Under the pieces are notes generated by a model, which had not been told where the DNA came from, ran no database searches, and worked only from the letters and a program-made list of their open reading frames with translations. Position numbers and translations under genes: made by a program. Of a stretch of DNA of 64,000 bases, positions 1-9,608 are shown piece by piece. Each line of letters opens with the position of its first letter. The first letter of the stretch is position 1. Origin of the DNA: Flavobacterium glycines (lineage in GTDB: Bacteria > Bacteroidota > Bacteroidia > Flavobacteriales > Flavobacteriaceae); NCBI RefSeq assembly GCF_900100165.1, contig NZ_FNEO01000007.1, positions 1-64,000 of the forward strand, written 5' to 3'.

Positions 1-46
1 TTTATTACGGGGTTTTTTTTTAAATCTTTGTAAAAGGAAGATTTAT

Positions 47-119
47 GGTACCTTAGCTCAGATGGTAGAGCAATGGACTGAAAATCCATGTGTCCCTGGT
101 TCGATCCCTGGAGGTACCA
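47..119 (+). tRNA. tRNA-Phe (GAA)
   Basis: Cloverleaf with acceptor GGTACCT pairing AGGTACC, anticodon stem ATGGA/TCCAT around loop CTGAAAA (anticodon GAA), T-arm with GGTTCGATCC and discriminator A. CCA is not encoded. It lies 7 bp before tRNA-Leu, so both are probably one transcript ending at the terminator near 250. Confidence 0.96.
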
Positions 120-126
120 CATCATT

Positions 127-212
127 GCTCGGATGGTGAAATTGGTAGACACGCTGGACTTAAAATCCAGTGAACAGCAATGTTCGTGCGGGTTCAAGTC
201 CCGCTCTGAGTA
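127..212 (+). tRNA. tRNA-Leu (TAA)
   Basis: Class II tRNA with a long variable arm. The acceptor strands GCTCGGA and TCTGAGT pair with two G-U pairs. Anticodon stem CTGGA/TCCAG encloses CTTAAAA (anticodon TAA). The T-loop is GGTTCAAGTCC. CCA is not encoded. Confidence 0.96.
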
Positions 213-215
213 CTG

Positions 216-252
216 AAACTCCAATTAGTTTAATACTAATTGGAGTTTTTTT
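216..252 (+). terminator. Rho-independent terminator of the tRNA-Phe/Leu unit
   Basis: A 12-bp perfect stem (218-229 with 235-246) with a 5-nt loop is followed by a T run. It sits 5 bp after tRNA-Leu. Confidence 0.85.
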
Positions 253-338
253 GTTTTTAGATGTTTTCTGAATTTTAGTGCAATCCCAAAATTTTAAACT
301 AAAACGTTTGTGTTTTTGTGCAGAATAAGTAATTGTTC

Positions 339-983
339 TTATAAATCTGTTTTGTTTGGGTATTGACATGTCGAAAAAATGAGACATTGAGAGCATTTAG
401 GGACTGGTCTGCAAATTTCTCTGCCTAAAAAAGAAAGAGCCATTCCAATATCATTCCAGATTTCTTTTGGTAAAATGGTCATCAGTTGTTTTTCTGCTTT
501 TAAACCATCTTTTGTAGGCTTTATTAATCCTATTCTTGATGCTGTACGAAGTACATGTAAGTCTACTATTATTCCTTCAGGAGCAATATTTGCTTCTCTC
601 ATAATGACATTTGCAGATTTTCGTCCTATTCCTTTTAAAGAAGTTAATTCTTTCATTGTAAGGGGAATATTGTTGTCTTTTTTGAGTTTAGTTGCTATAT
701 TAATTATCCAATTTGCTTTGTTTTCGTAGAATTTAACTGTGTTGATTAAATGAATTATTTCATCGACGTTGGATTTTGTTAAACTTTCTAAATTGGGGAA
801 TTTACTAAAAAAATGAGGGGATATTTTATTTATATTTTCATCTGAATCTTGAGCAGATAAAATTACCATAATAAGAAGTTGATAGATGTTTTGAAATTGC
901 AGAGGATGTTTTTTTGTTTTGTATTCCTCTAAAATTGGTAATAAATTTTCATTCCAATCAATAGTATTGCTAAATAAATCCAT
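339..983 (-). CDS. nth: Endonuclease III-like DNA glycosylase/AP lyase
   Basis: Base-excision-repair HhH-GPD glycosylase that removes oxidised pyrimidines; 214 aa, close to E. coli Nth (211). Visible: the LSAQ motif near residue 42, the helix-hairpin-helix LKGIGRKSA (116-124) with the lyase lysine K122, the catalytic aspartate D141 in VDLHV, and four C-terminal cysteines C191, C197, C200 and C206 for a 4Fe-4S cluster. The first cysteine gap is x5 where the E. coli enzyme has x6, which may be lineage variation. Single gene convergent with the tRNA unit; the ATG at 983 is the only good start. Confidence 0.88.
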   Translation of the reverse strand: MDLFSNTIDWNENLLPILEEYKTKKHPLQFQNIYQLLIMVILSAQDSDENINKISPHFFSKFPNLESLTKSNVDEIIHLINTVKFYENKANWIINIATKLKKDNNIPLTMKELTSLKGIGRKSANVIMREANIAPEGIIVDLHVLRTASRIGLIKPTKDGLKAEKQLMTILPKEIWNDIGMALSFLGREICRPVPKCSQCLIFSTCQYPNKTDL

Positions 984-1355
984 AGTTAAATTTAATAATT
1001 AATTGTTTTTAGGTAATTATTTTATGAGGCTTTGTTGTTAAATCATTATTATTTAAAAGTAATTGCTGCTTTTCGAATTGTAATTGTATAATTTTAAGCT
1101 ATAAAATGTGAGAAAATAATGATTTGTAGATGTGATTTTTTTGAAATTATCAATTTAGAATCTTTTTGAATTATGAGTTGTTTTTATTGTTTTTATACCT
1201 GAAAAAAAAGTACTGAAAGGTCTAATATTTTTTGATTTTTACTTTAATTGTTTTCATTTTTTATTATATTTAGAAAAAGTTAAATAATAATATTTTTAGA
1301 TAATTTAACTTTTTTATTGTGCTTTTTTTAACCGAAAATAAACTTAGATCAATAA
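984..1355. other. Intergenic region upstream of glgA with an AT-rich hairpin
   Basis: No ORF or RNA gene is recognisable in this 372-bp AT-rich stretch. The one structured element is a perfect 12-bp inverted repeat (1274-1285 with 1303-1314), followed by TTATTG, in the probable glgA leader or promoter region. It could be a weak terminator or a 5'-UTR stem. I see no convincing TAnnTTTG promoter. Confidence 0.4.
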
Positions 1356-2777
1356 ATGGAAATATTTCACATTAGTGCGGAGTGCTATCCGGTAGCTAAA
1401 GTTGGTGGTTTGGCGGACGTAGTTGGAGCTTTGCCGAAATATCAAAGTAAAGCAGGGCATGAATTAAGAGTTGTAATGCCTTGCTATGAGACCAAATTTA
1501 GAAATGAGAATGACTTTGAATGTGTTCATTGGGGAACAGTCAAATTAGGAAGTTTTAATTTTCCATTTAGTGTGCTCAAAGAAACTACCGATAAACTTGG
1601 TTTTGAATTGTACTTGATTGAAATCCCGGAACTTTTTGACAGAAAAGATGTCTATGGGTATGAGGATGATATTGAGCGTTTTGTAGCTTTTCAAATAGCA
1701 ACTTTGGATTGGATTATTGGAAGAGCATCAATGCCTGATGTAATCAATTGTCATGATCATCATACAGGTTTGATTCCTTTTATGATGCAGTATTGTCATA
1801 AATATCACAAATTGTTGAGTACGCCTTCAATGATTACTATTCATAATGGCTTGTATCAAGGACAATTTAATTTTGATAAATTACATTATTTACCAGAGTT
1901 TGATTTGACTCATGTTAAAATTTTAGAATGGAGTCATTGTATCAATTCATTGGCCGTTGGGGTAAAATGTGCTTCTGCAGTTACGACTGTTTCGCCAAGT
2001 TATTTGGATGAAATTAATCAATCAGCTAATGGTTTAGAATCATTGTTTAATTTGGTTAGATATAAATCTAAAGGAATTTTAAATGGAATTGATACTCAGG
2101 TTTGGGATCCAGCAAAGGATAAAATGCTTGAGAAAAATTATTCTATTCAAAATTTTGAAAAAGGTAAACAAGAAAATAAAGAAATCCTTTGTGGACTTTT
2201 TAATTTAGATCCTACAAAACCATTATTTAGTTTTATTGGCAGGTTATGGGATGAAAAAGGTGGGGATTTATTGCCGCAGGCATCGGCTTTAGCGCTTTCT
2301 GAGAATTATAAAAATATAAATATATTGATTTTAGGTTCCGGAAATGTAAATATTGAAAATCAATTAAATAGTCTTCTCGTTGATTACAAAGGGAATTACA
2401 ATACTTTTATTGGTTATAATGAGGAATTGGCACATTTGATTTATGCAGGAGCTGATTTCTTATTAATGCCTTCCAGAGTAGAGCCATGTGGATTAAATCA
2501 AATGTATTCTTTGCGTTATGGAACAATACCTATTGTTAGACGTACAGGAGGATTACAAGATACAGTGGTTGATTTTGGTGATGATGGAAATGGAATTTGC
2601 CACAATCAGGCTTCGGTAGGAGATATATGTTATTCAATTCAAAGAGCTGTTAATTTGTACAAAGACAAAGAACATTTAAACAAGATAATAAAATTAGGAA
2701 TGAGCATTGATCATTCCTGGGAGAAAGCCAGTCAGGAATATATAGATATGTACAACTTAATACTTAACAAAATATGA
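1356..2777 (+). CDS. glgA: Glycogen synthase (GT5)
   Basis: Transfers glucose from ADP-glucose to the non-reducing end of alpha-1,4-glucan in the cytoplasm. The protein is 473 aa (E. coli GlgA 477). The N-terminal ADP-glucose site KVGGL is at residues 15-19, followed by ADVVGALP. The GT-B C-terminal domain carries SRVEPCGLNQ and RTGGLQDTV, typical of bacterial starch/glycogen synthases. Its TGA overlaps the glgC ATG (ATGA), so glgA and glgC are translationally coupled. First gene of glgA-glgC-glgB. Confidence 0.95.
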   Translation: MEIFHISAECYPVAKVGGLADVVGALPKYQSKAGHELRVVMPCYETKFRNENDFECVHWGTVKLGSFNFPFSVLKETTDKLGFELYLIEIPELFDRKDVYGYEDDIERFVAFQIATLDWIIGRASMPDVINCHDHHTGLIPFMMQYCHKYHKLLSTPSMITIHNGLYQGQFNFDKLHYLPEFDLTHVKILEWSHCINSLAVGVKCASAVTTVSPSYLDEINQSANGLESLFNLVRYKSKGILNGIDTQVWDPAKDKMLEKNYSIQNFEKGKQENKEILCGLFNLDPTKPLFSFIGRLWDEKGGDLLPQASALALSENYKNINILILGSGNVNIENQLNSLLVDYKGNYNTFIGYNEELAHLIYAGADFLLMPSRVEPCGLNQMYSLRYGTIPIVRRTGGLQDTVVDFGDDGNGICHNQASVGDICYSIQRAVNLYKDKEHLNKIIKLGMSIDHSWEKASQEYIDMYNLILNKI

Positions 2778-4054
2778 AGGCAAAAAGAAAAAATGTCATT
2801 GCTATTATCTTAGGAGGAGGGCAAGGATCAAGATTATATCCATTAACAGAAACCCGATCTAAGCCGGCTGTACCGGTAGGAGGAAAATACAGATTGGTTG
2901 ATATTCCTATTTCAAATTGTATGAATTCAGATATTTACAGGATGTTTGTTTTGACACAATTTAATTCGGCTTCATTAAATGCCCATATAAAGAACACCTA
3001 TGTTTTTAGTGCTTTTAGTCAGGCTTTTGTGGATATTTTAGCAGCCGAACAAACACCGGATAATCCAACCTGGTTTCAGGGAACGGCTGATGCAGTAAGA
3101 CAATGTATGCCTCATTTTTTAAATCATGATTTTGACTATGCTTTAATCCTTTCGGGAGACCAGTTGTATCAAATGGACTTTAATGATATGATTGAAGAGC
3201 ACATAAGAAAAGAAGCGGATATTACCATTGCAACTTTGCCTGTTAATGCTAAAGATGCTCCTGAATTTGGAATTCTAAAAACGAACAATGATAGTTGTAT
3301 TGAGTCTTTTATCGAAAAACCTGCAAAAGAATTATTACCTGATTGGGAATCAAATGTAAGTGACCAAATGAAAGCTGAAGGTAAAAATTATTTAGCTTCA
3401 ATGGGAATCTATATTTTTAATAAAAAGCTATTGGTAGATTTAATGGCTAACCCTGAAACGAAAGATTTTGGTAAAGAAATTATTCCGCATGCTGTTGGGA
3501 AACAAAAAATTCTAAGTTATCAATATGAAGGATACTGGACAGATATTGGAAATATTGATTCTTTCTTTGAAGCCAATATTGGTTTGACAGAAGATGTTCC
3601 TAAATTTAATTTGTTTGATAATGACAATAAAATTTTCACAAGACCTCGCTTGTTACCACCTTCAAAGTTTAAAAATACATTGGTCGATAAGTCATTAATT
3701 TCGGAAGGATGTATTATTAATGCTAAAGAGATTGTACATTCTGTAATTGGAATTCGTTCTAGAGTAGGTAAAGATTCTGTGATAAAAAATACTTATGTGA
3801 TGGGTAATGATTTTTATCAAAGTATTGAGGACATGGAGGAAGATGTGAAGAATAATAAAATATTAGTTGGTATAGGTGAGGGCTGTTATATCAATAATGC
3901 TTTGGTGGATAAAAACTGCAGAATAGGAAATAATGTTCACATTAACGGGGGCAGTCATTTAGAAAACACAACTAATGCATTGTATGCTGTAAAAGAAGGA
4001 ATTGTAGTAATTAAGAAAGGTGTGACTTTGCCTGATAATTTTAAAATTGGATAA
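2774..4054 (+). CDS. glgC: Glucose-1-phosphate adenylyltransferase (ADP-glucose pyrophosphorylase)
   Basis: Makes ADP-glucose from ATP and glucose-1-phosphate, the committed step of glycogen synthesis. The protein is 426 aa (E. coli 431). The N-terminal nucleotidyltransferase signature GGGQGSRLYPLT and the SKPAVPVGGKYRLVDIPIS block are intact, as are GTADAVRQ and the glucose-1-P region SFIEKP. The C-terminus is a left-handed beta-helix with hexapeptide-like repeats (IGIRSRVG, CRIGNNVHI). Start overlaps the glgA stop by 4 bp. Confidence 0.95.
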   Translation: MKAKRKNVIAIILGGGQGSRLYPLTETRSKPAVPVGGKYRLVDIPISNCMNSDIYRMFVLTQFNSASLNAHIKNTYVFSAFSQAFVDILAAEQTPDNPTWFQGTADAVRQCMPHFLNHDFDYALILSGDQLYQMDFNDMIEEHIRKEADITIATLPVNAKDAPEFGILKTNNDSCIESFIEKPAKELLPDWESNVSDQMKAEGKNYLASMGIYIFNKKLLVDLMANPETKDFGKEIIPHAVGKQKILSYQYEGYWTDIGNIDSFFEANIGLTEDVPKFNLFDNDNKIFTRPRLLPPSKFKNTLVDKSLISEGCIINAKEIVHSVIGIRSRVGKDSVIKNTYVMGNDFYQSIEDMEEDVKNNKILVGIGEGCYINNALVDKNCRIGNNVHINGGSHLENTTNALYAVKEGIVVIKKGVTLPDNFKIG

Positions 4055-4118
4055 ATACCAAACTGTTTTTATATACTAATATTCTATTTTGTGAGATTTA
4101 GAATTATACAATAATACT

Positions 4119-6023
4119 ATGAGTAAAGTTATTTCGCATTCCCTTTTTACTGATTTTGATATTAACTTATTCAAAGCTGGAAAACATTTTAGATTGTATG
4201 AAAAGTTAGGTGCACATTTAATAGAATTAAATGGTGTTCAAGGTGTTTATTTTGCTGTTTGGGCGCCTACAGCACATTCTGTTTCTGTTGTGGGGGATTT
4301 TAATTTCTGGACACAAGGAGAACATGAACTTTATGTACGTTGGGATTCTTCGGGAATCTGGGAAGGTTTTATTCCTGATATCAAAAAAGGGACAAATTAT
4401 AAATATAAAATACTCTCTAACAACGGAGACATAGTTACTGAAAAAGCGGATCCATTTGCTTTTTATTGCGAAAAACCACCTCATACAGCATCTGTTGTTT
4501 GGGATCTTAATCATGATTGGAAAGATTCCAAATGGATGAAAACACGAAAAGAACATAATGATTTAGATAAACCTTATTCAGTTTACGAAGTCCATTTAGG
4601 TTCCTGGAAACGTGCTGAAGACAATCGGTTTCTAAGCTATTTGGAATTAGCCGAAGATTTAGTTGCTTATGTAAAGGAAATGGGATTTACTCATGTTGAG
4701 TTTATGCCGGTAATGGAATATCCTTATGATCCTTCCTGGGGATATCAGTTGGTGGGCTATTTCGCTCCAACTTCCCGTTTTGGAAATCCACAGGATTTCA
4801 TGGTTTTGGTAGACAAATTACATCAGGCAGGAATAGGTGTAATTCTGGATTGGGTTCCTTCACATTTTCCTGACGATGCTCATGGCTTAGGTTTTTTTGA
4901 TGGTTCAAATTTGTATGAACATCCTGATCGCAGAAAAGGTTATCATCCTGATTGGAAAAGTTTGGTTTTTAATTATGGAAGAAATGAAGTTCGTTCTTTT
5001 TTAATTAGTAATGCTTTGTTCTGGTTGCATCATTATCATGTAGATGGTTTAAGGGTTGATGCTGTTGCATCGATGCTTTATTTGGATTATTCCAGAAATG
5101 ATGGCGAATGGGAACCAAATATTTTTGGTGGAAATGAAAATCTGGATACTATTAGTTTTTTGAAAGAATTCAATGAAGTAGTTTATTCTAACTATGAAGG
5201 TGTTCAGACTATTGCCGAAGAAAGCACTTCATTCCCGATGGTTTCTAGACCTACATCAGTAGGGGGACTCGGATTTGGGATGAAATGGATGATGGGCTGG
5301 ATGCATGACACCTTAAAATATTTCCAAAAAGCAACAGTATATAGAAAATACCATCAAAATGATTTGACTTTTTCGATGACTTATGCTTTTACCGAAAACT
5401 TTATGTTGCCTTTGTCTCATGACGAAGTGGTGTATGGTAAAAAATCCATTGCCGACAGAATGCCGGGTGATGAATGGCAAAAATTTGCCAATTTACGTTT
5501 GCTTTACGGTTATATGTTTACACATCCGGGAGGTAATTTGCTTTTTATGGGAGGCGAATTTGGACAAATGAGCGAATGGAATTTTCAGGAAAGTTTAGAT
5601 TGGCATTTGTTACAATATCCTGTTCATAGCGGAGCGCAGCAATTTGTTAAGGATTTAAATAAATTATACAAATCAGAACCTGCTTTATATCAAAAACAGT
5701 TTAGTCAGGAAGGTTTTGAATGGATTAATTATTCCGATCATCAAAATGCAGTTATTTCATATGTCAGAAAAGGAAATAATTCTAAAGATGATTTAATAGT
5801 GGTGTGTAATTTTACACAAATTGTTCGTAAAAATTATAGAATTGGCGTTCCAAGAAAAGGAAAACTTAAGGAGATTTTTAATAGTGATTTAGAAAAATAC
5901 CAAGGAAGTAACGTATTGAATGCCTCTGATTTAAAAATAGAATCCTCACCATATGATGGAAGAGATTATTCAGTTGAATTGTTAATTCCGCCATTAAGTG
6001 TTACTGTTTATAAATTTTCATAA
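4119..6023 (+). CDS. glgB: 1,4-alpha-glucan branching enzyme (GH13)
   Basis: Introduces alpha-1,6 branches into glycogen. The protein is 634 aa, shorter than E. coli GlgB (728), matching the family form without the extra N-terminal N1 module. An N-terminal CBM48 fold (VYFAVWAPTAHSVSVVGDFN) precedes a GH13 barrel with DWVPSHF, the nucleophile D314 in DGLRVDAV, the acid/base in IAEEST (about 367) and LPLSHDEVVYGK. The all-beta C-terminal domain ends in PPLSVTVYKF. It follows glgC by 64 bp and completes the synthesis set; no glycogen phosphorylase is in the window. Confidence 0.95.
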   Translation: MSKVISHSLFTDFDINLFKAGKHFRLYEKLGAHLIELNGVQGVYFAVWAPTAHSVSVVGDFNFWTQGEHELYVRWDSSGIWEGFIPDIKKGTNYKYKILSNNGDIVTEKADPFAFYCEKPPHTASVVWDLNHDWKDSKWMKTRKEHNDLDKPYSVYEVHLGSWKRAEDNRFLSYLELAEDLVAYVKEMGFTHVEFMPVMEYPYDPSWGYQLVGYFAPTSRFGNPQDFMVLVDKLHQAGIGVILDWVPSHFPDDAHGLGFFDGSNLYEHPDRRKGYHPDWKSLVFNYGRNEVRSFLISNALFWLHHYHVDGLRVDAVASMLYLDYSRNDGEWEPNIFGGNENLDTISFLKEFNEVVYSNYEGVQTIAEESTSFPMVSRPTSVGGLGFGMKWMMGWMHDTLKYFQKATVYRKYHQNDLTFSMTYAFTENFMLPLSHDEVVYGKKSIADRMPGDEWQKFANLRLLYGYMFTHPGGNLLFMGGEFGQMSEWNFQESLDWHLLQYPVHSGAQQFVKDLNKLYKSEPALYQKQFSQEGFEWINYSDHQNAVISYVRKGNNSKDDLIVVCNFTQIVRKNYRIGVPRKGKLKEIFNSDLEKYQGSNVLNASDLKIESSPYDGRDYSVELLIPPLSVTVYKFS

Positions 6024-6184
6024 ATTATTTTTTTAACCTTTAATAATAGGTTCATTAAATAGCTAAAATTTTTAATAAAGAAGTATTGATTTTTATATTA
6101 ATACTTCTTTTTTTTGATAAATACTCAGCGATATCGTTTTCGTGAATAAAAATACTATTATTTATTTATAAAAAACTTTTTTTG

Positions 6185-6192
6185 TAAGTTTG
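6185..6192 (+). promoter_or_regulatory. -7 promoter element of the alpha-glucosidase gene
   Basis: TAAGTTTG matches the Bacteroidota consensus TAnnTTTG, 36 bp before the ATG at 6229. No good -33 TTG is present, so the call is tentative. It suggests the GH31 gene can be transcribed apart from glgACB. Confidence 0.45.
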
Positions 6193-6228
6193 AGAGTATG
6201 AGTATATTATTAATCAAAATCCTAAAAT

Positions 6229-8625
6229 ATGATTACAAATACCGAATTAGAATACAAAGGGGATTTATACCCTTCAAAAATAGTCTCTTATACTCATGAT
6301 GTAGATTCGATCTATTTTTATACTGATAATAGTGTTATTTTAAAGCTTACTGTTTTAAGAGATAGTTTAATTCGTTTTCGTTTTACTACTAAAGGGTATT
6401 TTAGTAACGATTTCTCTTATGCAATTGACAGGAGTCATTCTCACGGATACAATCATTTAGAAGTTACTGAAGAGAAAACTTACTTCCAAATTACAACCAA
6501 TAAAATTATTTGTAAAATTCAAAAGGTTGATTTAAGAGCTTCTATTTTTGACCTGAAAGGGAATATAATTTTAGAAGATGAATTAGGTTTTCATTGGGAA
6601 GAATGTTACGAATTTGGAGGAAATATTGTCAAGATGAGTAAAGCTTCCAGAGATGGAGAATGTTTTTATGGATTAGGAGACAAGGCTACACAATTGAACC
6701 TTAAAGGGAAGAGAGTGGAAAACTTCGCTACTGATCAATATGCATTTCAGAAAGAACAGGATCCATTATACAAGGTCGTTCCATTTTATATTGGATTGCA
6801 TCATAAACAAGCTTACGGTATTTTCTTTGATAATACTTTTAGAACCTATTTCGATTTTTGTCATGAAAGAAGAAATGTAACCAGTTTTTGGGCTCATGGT
6901 GGAGAAATGAATTATTATTTCTTCTACGGTCCTAATATGCAGGATGTAGTAACTTCCTATACTGATTTAACCGGTAAACCCGAATTACCGCCATTATGGG
7001 CATTAGGTTATCATCAGTGTAAGTGGAGTTATTATCCGGAAAGTAATGTTAAAGAGGTTGCGGCCAAATTCAGAGAGCTGCAAATTCCTTGTGACGCTAT
7101 TTATCTGGACATTGATTATATGGAAGGTTTTAGGTGTTTTACCTGGAACAAAGACTATTTTCCGGATCCTAAACGAATGGTTTCCGAATTAGCTCAGGAT
7201 GGTTTTAAAACGATTGTTATCATTGATCCCGGAATTAAAATTGATAAAGAATATTGGGTTTATAAAGAAGCTTTGGCAAAAGATTATTTTTGTAAAAGAG
7301 CTGACGGACCGTATATGAAAGGGAAAGTTTGGCCGGGAGAATGTAATTTTCCGGATTTTACCAATCCCGAAGTAAGAGAATGGTGGGCTGGATTATTTAA
7401 AGAGTTAATTTCAGACGTAGGTGTAAAAGGAGTTTGGAACGATATGAATGAGCCTGCAGTTATGGAAGTGCCTAATAAAACATTCCCAAATGACGTTCGC
7501 CATGATTATGATGGAAATCCATGTAGTCATAGAAAAGCCCATAATATTTATGGTACTCAAATGGCAAGAGCCACTTATCACGGAGTAAAACGTTTTTCTT
7601 ATCCAAAAAGGCCATTTATTATAACCAGATCAGCATATTCCGGAGCACAACGATATACTTCTTCCTGGACAGGAGATAATATTGCAACATGGGAACATCT
7701 TTGGATTGCTAATATTCAGGTGCAAAGAATGTCAATTTCAGGAATGGGATTCACCGGATCGGATATTGGTGGTTTTGCTGAACAACCTACAGGCGAATTA
7801 TATGCCAGATGGATTCAGCTTGGAGTTTTTCACCCATTTTGCAGAACACATTCATCCGGAGATCATGGAGATCAGGAACCTTGGGCTTTTGATGAAGAAG
7901 TTATTGATATAACCAGAAAGTTTGTTAATCTGCGCTATCAGTTATTACCTTATTTATATACTATGTTCTGGCAATATATTGAAGAAGGTACCCCAATGTT
8001 AAAACCTTTGGTTTATTTTGATCAGGACGATATTCAAACCCATTACAGGAATGATGAATTTGTTTTTGGTAATCAAATATTAGTTTGCCCTATTTTAGAA
8101 CCTAATGCTCAAGGACGAAGAATGTATATTCCTCGTGGAGAATGGTATAATTTCTGGACAAATTGTTTGGTCAAAGGAGGAAAGGAAATGTGGGTGGATA
8201 CAAAATTTGATGAGATTCCTGTTTTTATCAAAGCGGGAGCAATTATTCCTAAGTATCCTGTACAACAATACGTTGGTGAAAAAGAGTTTGACGAATTGAC
8301 TTTAGATATTTATTACAAAGAAGGAAAAGAAAAATCGGTGGTGTATGAAGATGGGCAGGATGGCTATGATTATAAAAAAGGAAGATTTAGCTTTTTATCA
8401 TTTCAAATGACAGGAAAAGAGAAAGAAGTAAATATACAATTGCATAAAGAAGGGAAGTTTGATACTAATTACACTAAATTTAAAATAAATTTTATAGGAT
8501 TACCGTTTGATATTAAAATGATAGAAATAGACAATGAAGAAATTGTTTTCGATGCAAAGAGTTATAAAGAAAACCAATATCTGATTGTGCCTAAGGATTT
8601 TAATGTTTTGCATATTATTGGATAA
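6229..8625 (+). CDS. GH31 alpha-glucosidase
   Basis: Retaining exo-alpha-glucosidase acting on malto-oligosaccharides or related alpha-glucosides; 798 aa. An N-terminal beta-sandwich leads into the GH31 barrel. The nucleophile is D405 in VWNDMNEPA and the acid/base is D483 in SWTGDN; KWSYYPE and HPFCRTHSSGDHGDQEPW complete the substrate pocket. A C-terminal beta domain follows. There is no signal peptide, so a cytoplasmic role in glycogen or maltodextrin turnover is likely beside the glg genes. Exact linkage specificity cannot be read from the sequence. Confidence 0.9.
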   Translation: MITNTELEYKGDLYPSKIVSYTHDVDSIYFYTDNSVILKLTVLRDSLIRFRFTTKGYFSNDFSYAIDRSHSHGYNHLEVTEEKTYFQITTNKIICKIQKVDLRASIFDLKGNIILEDELGFHWEECYEFGGNIVKMSKASRDGECFYGLGDKATQLNLKGKRVENFATDQYAFQKEQDPLYKVVPFYIGLHHKQAYGIFFDNTFRTYFDFCHERRNVTSFWAHGGEMNYYFFYGPNMQDVVTSYTDLTGKPELPPLWALGYHQCKWSYYPESNVKEVAAKFRELQIPCDAIYLDIDYMEGFRCFTWNKDYFPDPKRMVSELAQDGFKTIVIIDPGIKIDKEYWVYKEALAKDYFCKRADGPYMKGKVWPGECNFPDFTNPEVREWWAGLFKELISDVGVKGVWNDMNEPAVMEVPNKTFPNDVRHDYDGNPCSHRKAHNIYGTQMARATYHGVKRFSYPKRPFIITRSAYSGAQRYTSSWTGDNIATWEHLWIANIQVQRMSISGMGFTGSDIGGFAEQPTGELYARWIQLGVFHPFCRTHSSGDHGDQEPWAFDEEVIDITRKFVNLRYQLLPYLYTMFWQYIEEGTPMLKPLVYFDQDDIQTHYRNDEFVFGNQILVCPILEPNAQGRRMYIPRGEWYNFWTNCLVKGGKEMWVDTKFDEIPVFIKAGAIIPKYPVQQYVGEKEFDELTLDIYYKEGKEKSVVYEDGQDGYDYKKGRFSFLSFQMTGKEKEVNIQLHKEGKFDTNYTKFKINFIGLPFDIKMIEIDNEEIVFDAKSYKENQYLIVPKDFNVLHIIG

Positions 8626-8639
8626 TAATTGTATTTTTG
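8607..8639 (+). promoter_or_regulatory. Promoter of the M48 lipoprotein gene
   Basis: TTTG (8607-8610) and TATTTTTG (8632-8639) are spaced by 21 bp, fitting the Bacteroidota -33/-7 pattern. The -33 element lies within the last codons of the GH31 gene. Start codon is 20 bp downstream. Confidence 0.65.
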
Positions 8640-8658
8640 TTAGTAAAATAAAATTATA

Positions 8659-9477
8659 ATGAAAAAGAATTTAGTACTTACAGGAATTGCCTCTTTAGGG
8701 TTGATTTATTCTTGTGCAACGAATCCATTGACAGGAAAAAAAACCTTGAATTTTGTTTCTAATAGCGAATTATTTCCGTCTTCGTTTCAACAATACGGAA
8801 CTTTTTTGAAAGAAAACAAAGTCATTTCAGGAACTGCTGATGCTAAGAAAGTAGAGTCAGTTGGAGTTAAAATTAAAGTTGCTGCTGAACGTTATTTGGC
8901 TTCTCTTGGACAAAATGATTATTTGAAAGATTACCAATGGGAATACAAGTTAGTAGATAGTAAGGAAGTAAATGCCTGGTGTATGCCGGGCGGTAAAATT
9001 GTAGTGTATTCAGGAATTTTACCAATAACAAAAAACGATGCTGGATTAGCAACTGTAATGGGGCACGAAGTTTCTCATGCATTAGCTAATCATGGAGCAC
9101 AACGTATGAGCGCTTCTCAATTGCAAGCTTTAGGAGCTGCGGGTGTTGCTGCTGCAACGGGAAGTCAAAGTGCTGAAAAACAAAAAATGTGGCAACAATA
9201 TTATGGAATTGGTTCTCAGGTAGGAGTGATGCTTCCTTTTAGCAGAAGCCATGAAACTGAAGCAGATAAAATTGGTTTAATATTAATGGCAATTGCGGGA
9301 TATAATCCTGATGAAGCTATTAATTTTTGGACAAGAATGTCAGCGAATTCAGGAGGACAGGCTCCAGCTGAGTTTTTGAGTACTCACCCGTCTGATGCTA
9401 CCAGAATTGCCAATTTAAAAGCAATGATTCCTGAAGCTAAAGCTGTTGCAGCTAAGTTTGGAGTTGTTTTTAAATAA
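8659..9477 (+). CDS. M48-family zinc metalloprotease lipoprotein
   Basis: Probable periplasm-facing, lipid-anchored protease of the LoiP/BepA-like M48 group, likely in envelope protein quality control. The protein is 272 aa. A lipoprotein signal ends at C19 (LGLIYSC). The zinc site is HEVSH (136-140) with the third ligand in ETEAD (199-203). An Ala/Gly-rich helix (about 154-169) separates them. It has its own promoter and terminator, so it is a single-gene unit. The physiological substrate is unknown. Confidence 0.87.
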   Translation: MKKNLVLTGIASLGLIYSCATNPLTGKKTLNFVSNSELFPSSFQQYGTFLKENKVISGTADAKKVESVGVKIKVAAERYLASLGQNDYLKDYQWEYKLVDSKEVNAWCMPGGKIVVYSGILPITKNDAGLATVMGHEVSHALANHGAQRMSASQLQALGAAGVAAATGSQSAEKQKMWQQYYGIGSQVGVMLPFSRSHETEADKIGLILMAIAGYNPDEAINFWTRMSANSGGQAPAEFLSTHPSDATRIANLKAMIPEAKAVAAKFGVVFK

Positions 9478-9496
9478 AGAATATAAAATTAATCAG

Positions 9497-9525
9497 AAGC
9501 CAATTCAAATGAATTGGCTTTTTTT
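9497..9525 (+). terminator. Terminator after the M48 lipoprotein gene
   Basis: A 10-bp perfect stem (9497-9506 with 9511-9520), AAAT loop and T tail, about 20 bp after the stop. Confidence 0.85.
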
Positions 9526-9608
9526 ATGGTTTTAAAAAAATACTATTTTAGTAAATTAAAGGAAAAACTCCTTTAAAAATAATACATTCGTCCAAAATTT
9601 AAATAAAC

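Noticed and set aside
160..396. 78-codon minus-strand ORF across tRNA-Leu and the terminator
   Set aside because: It overlaps a clear tRNA and terminator on the opposite strand and shows no protein-like features.
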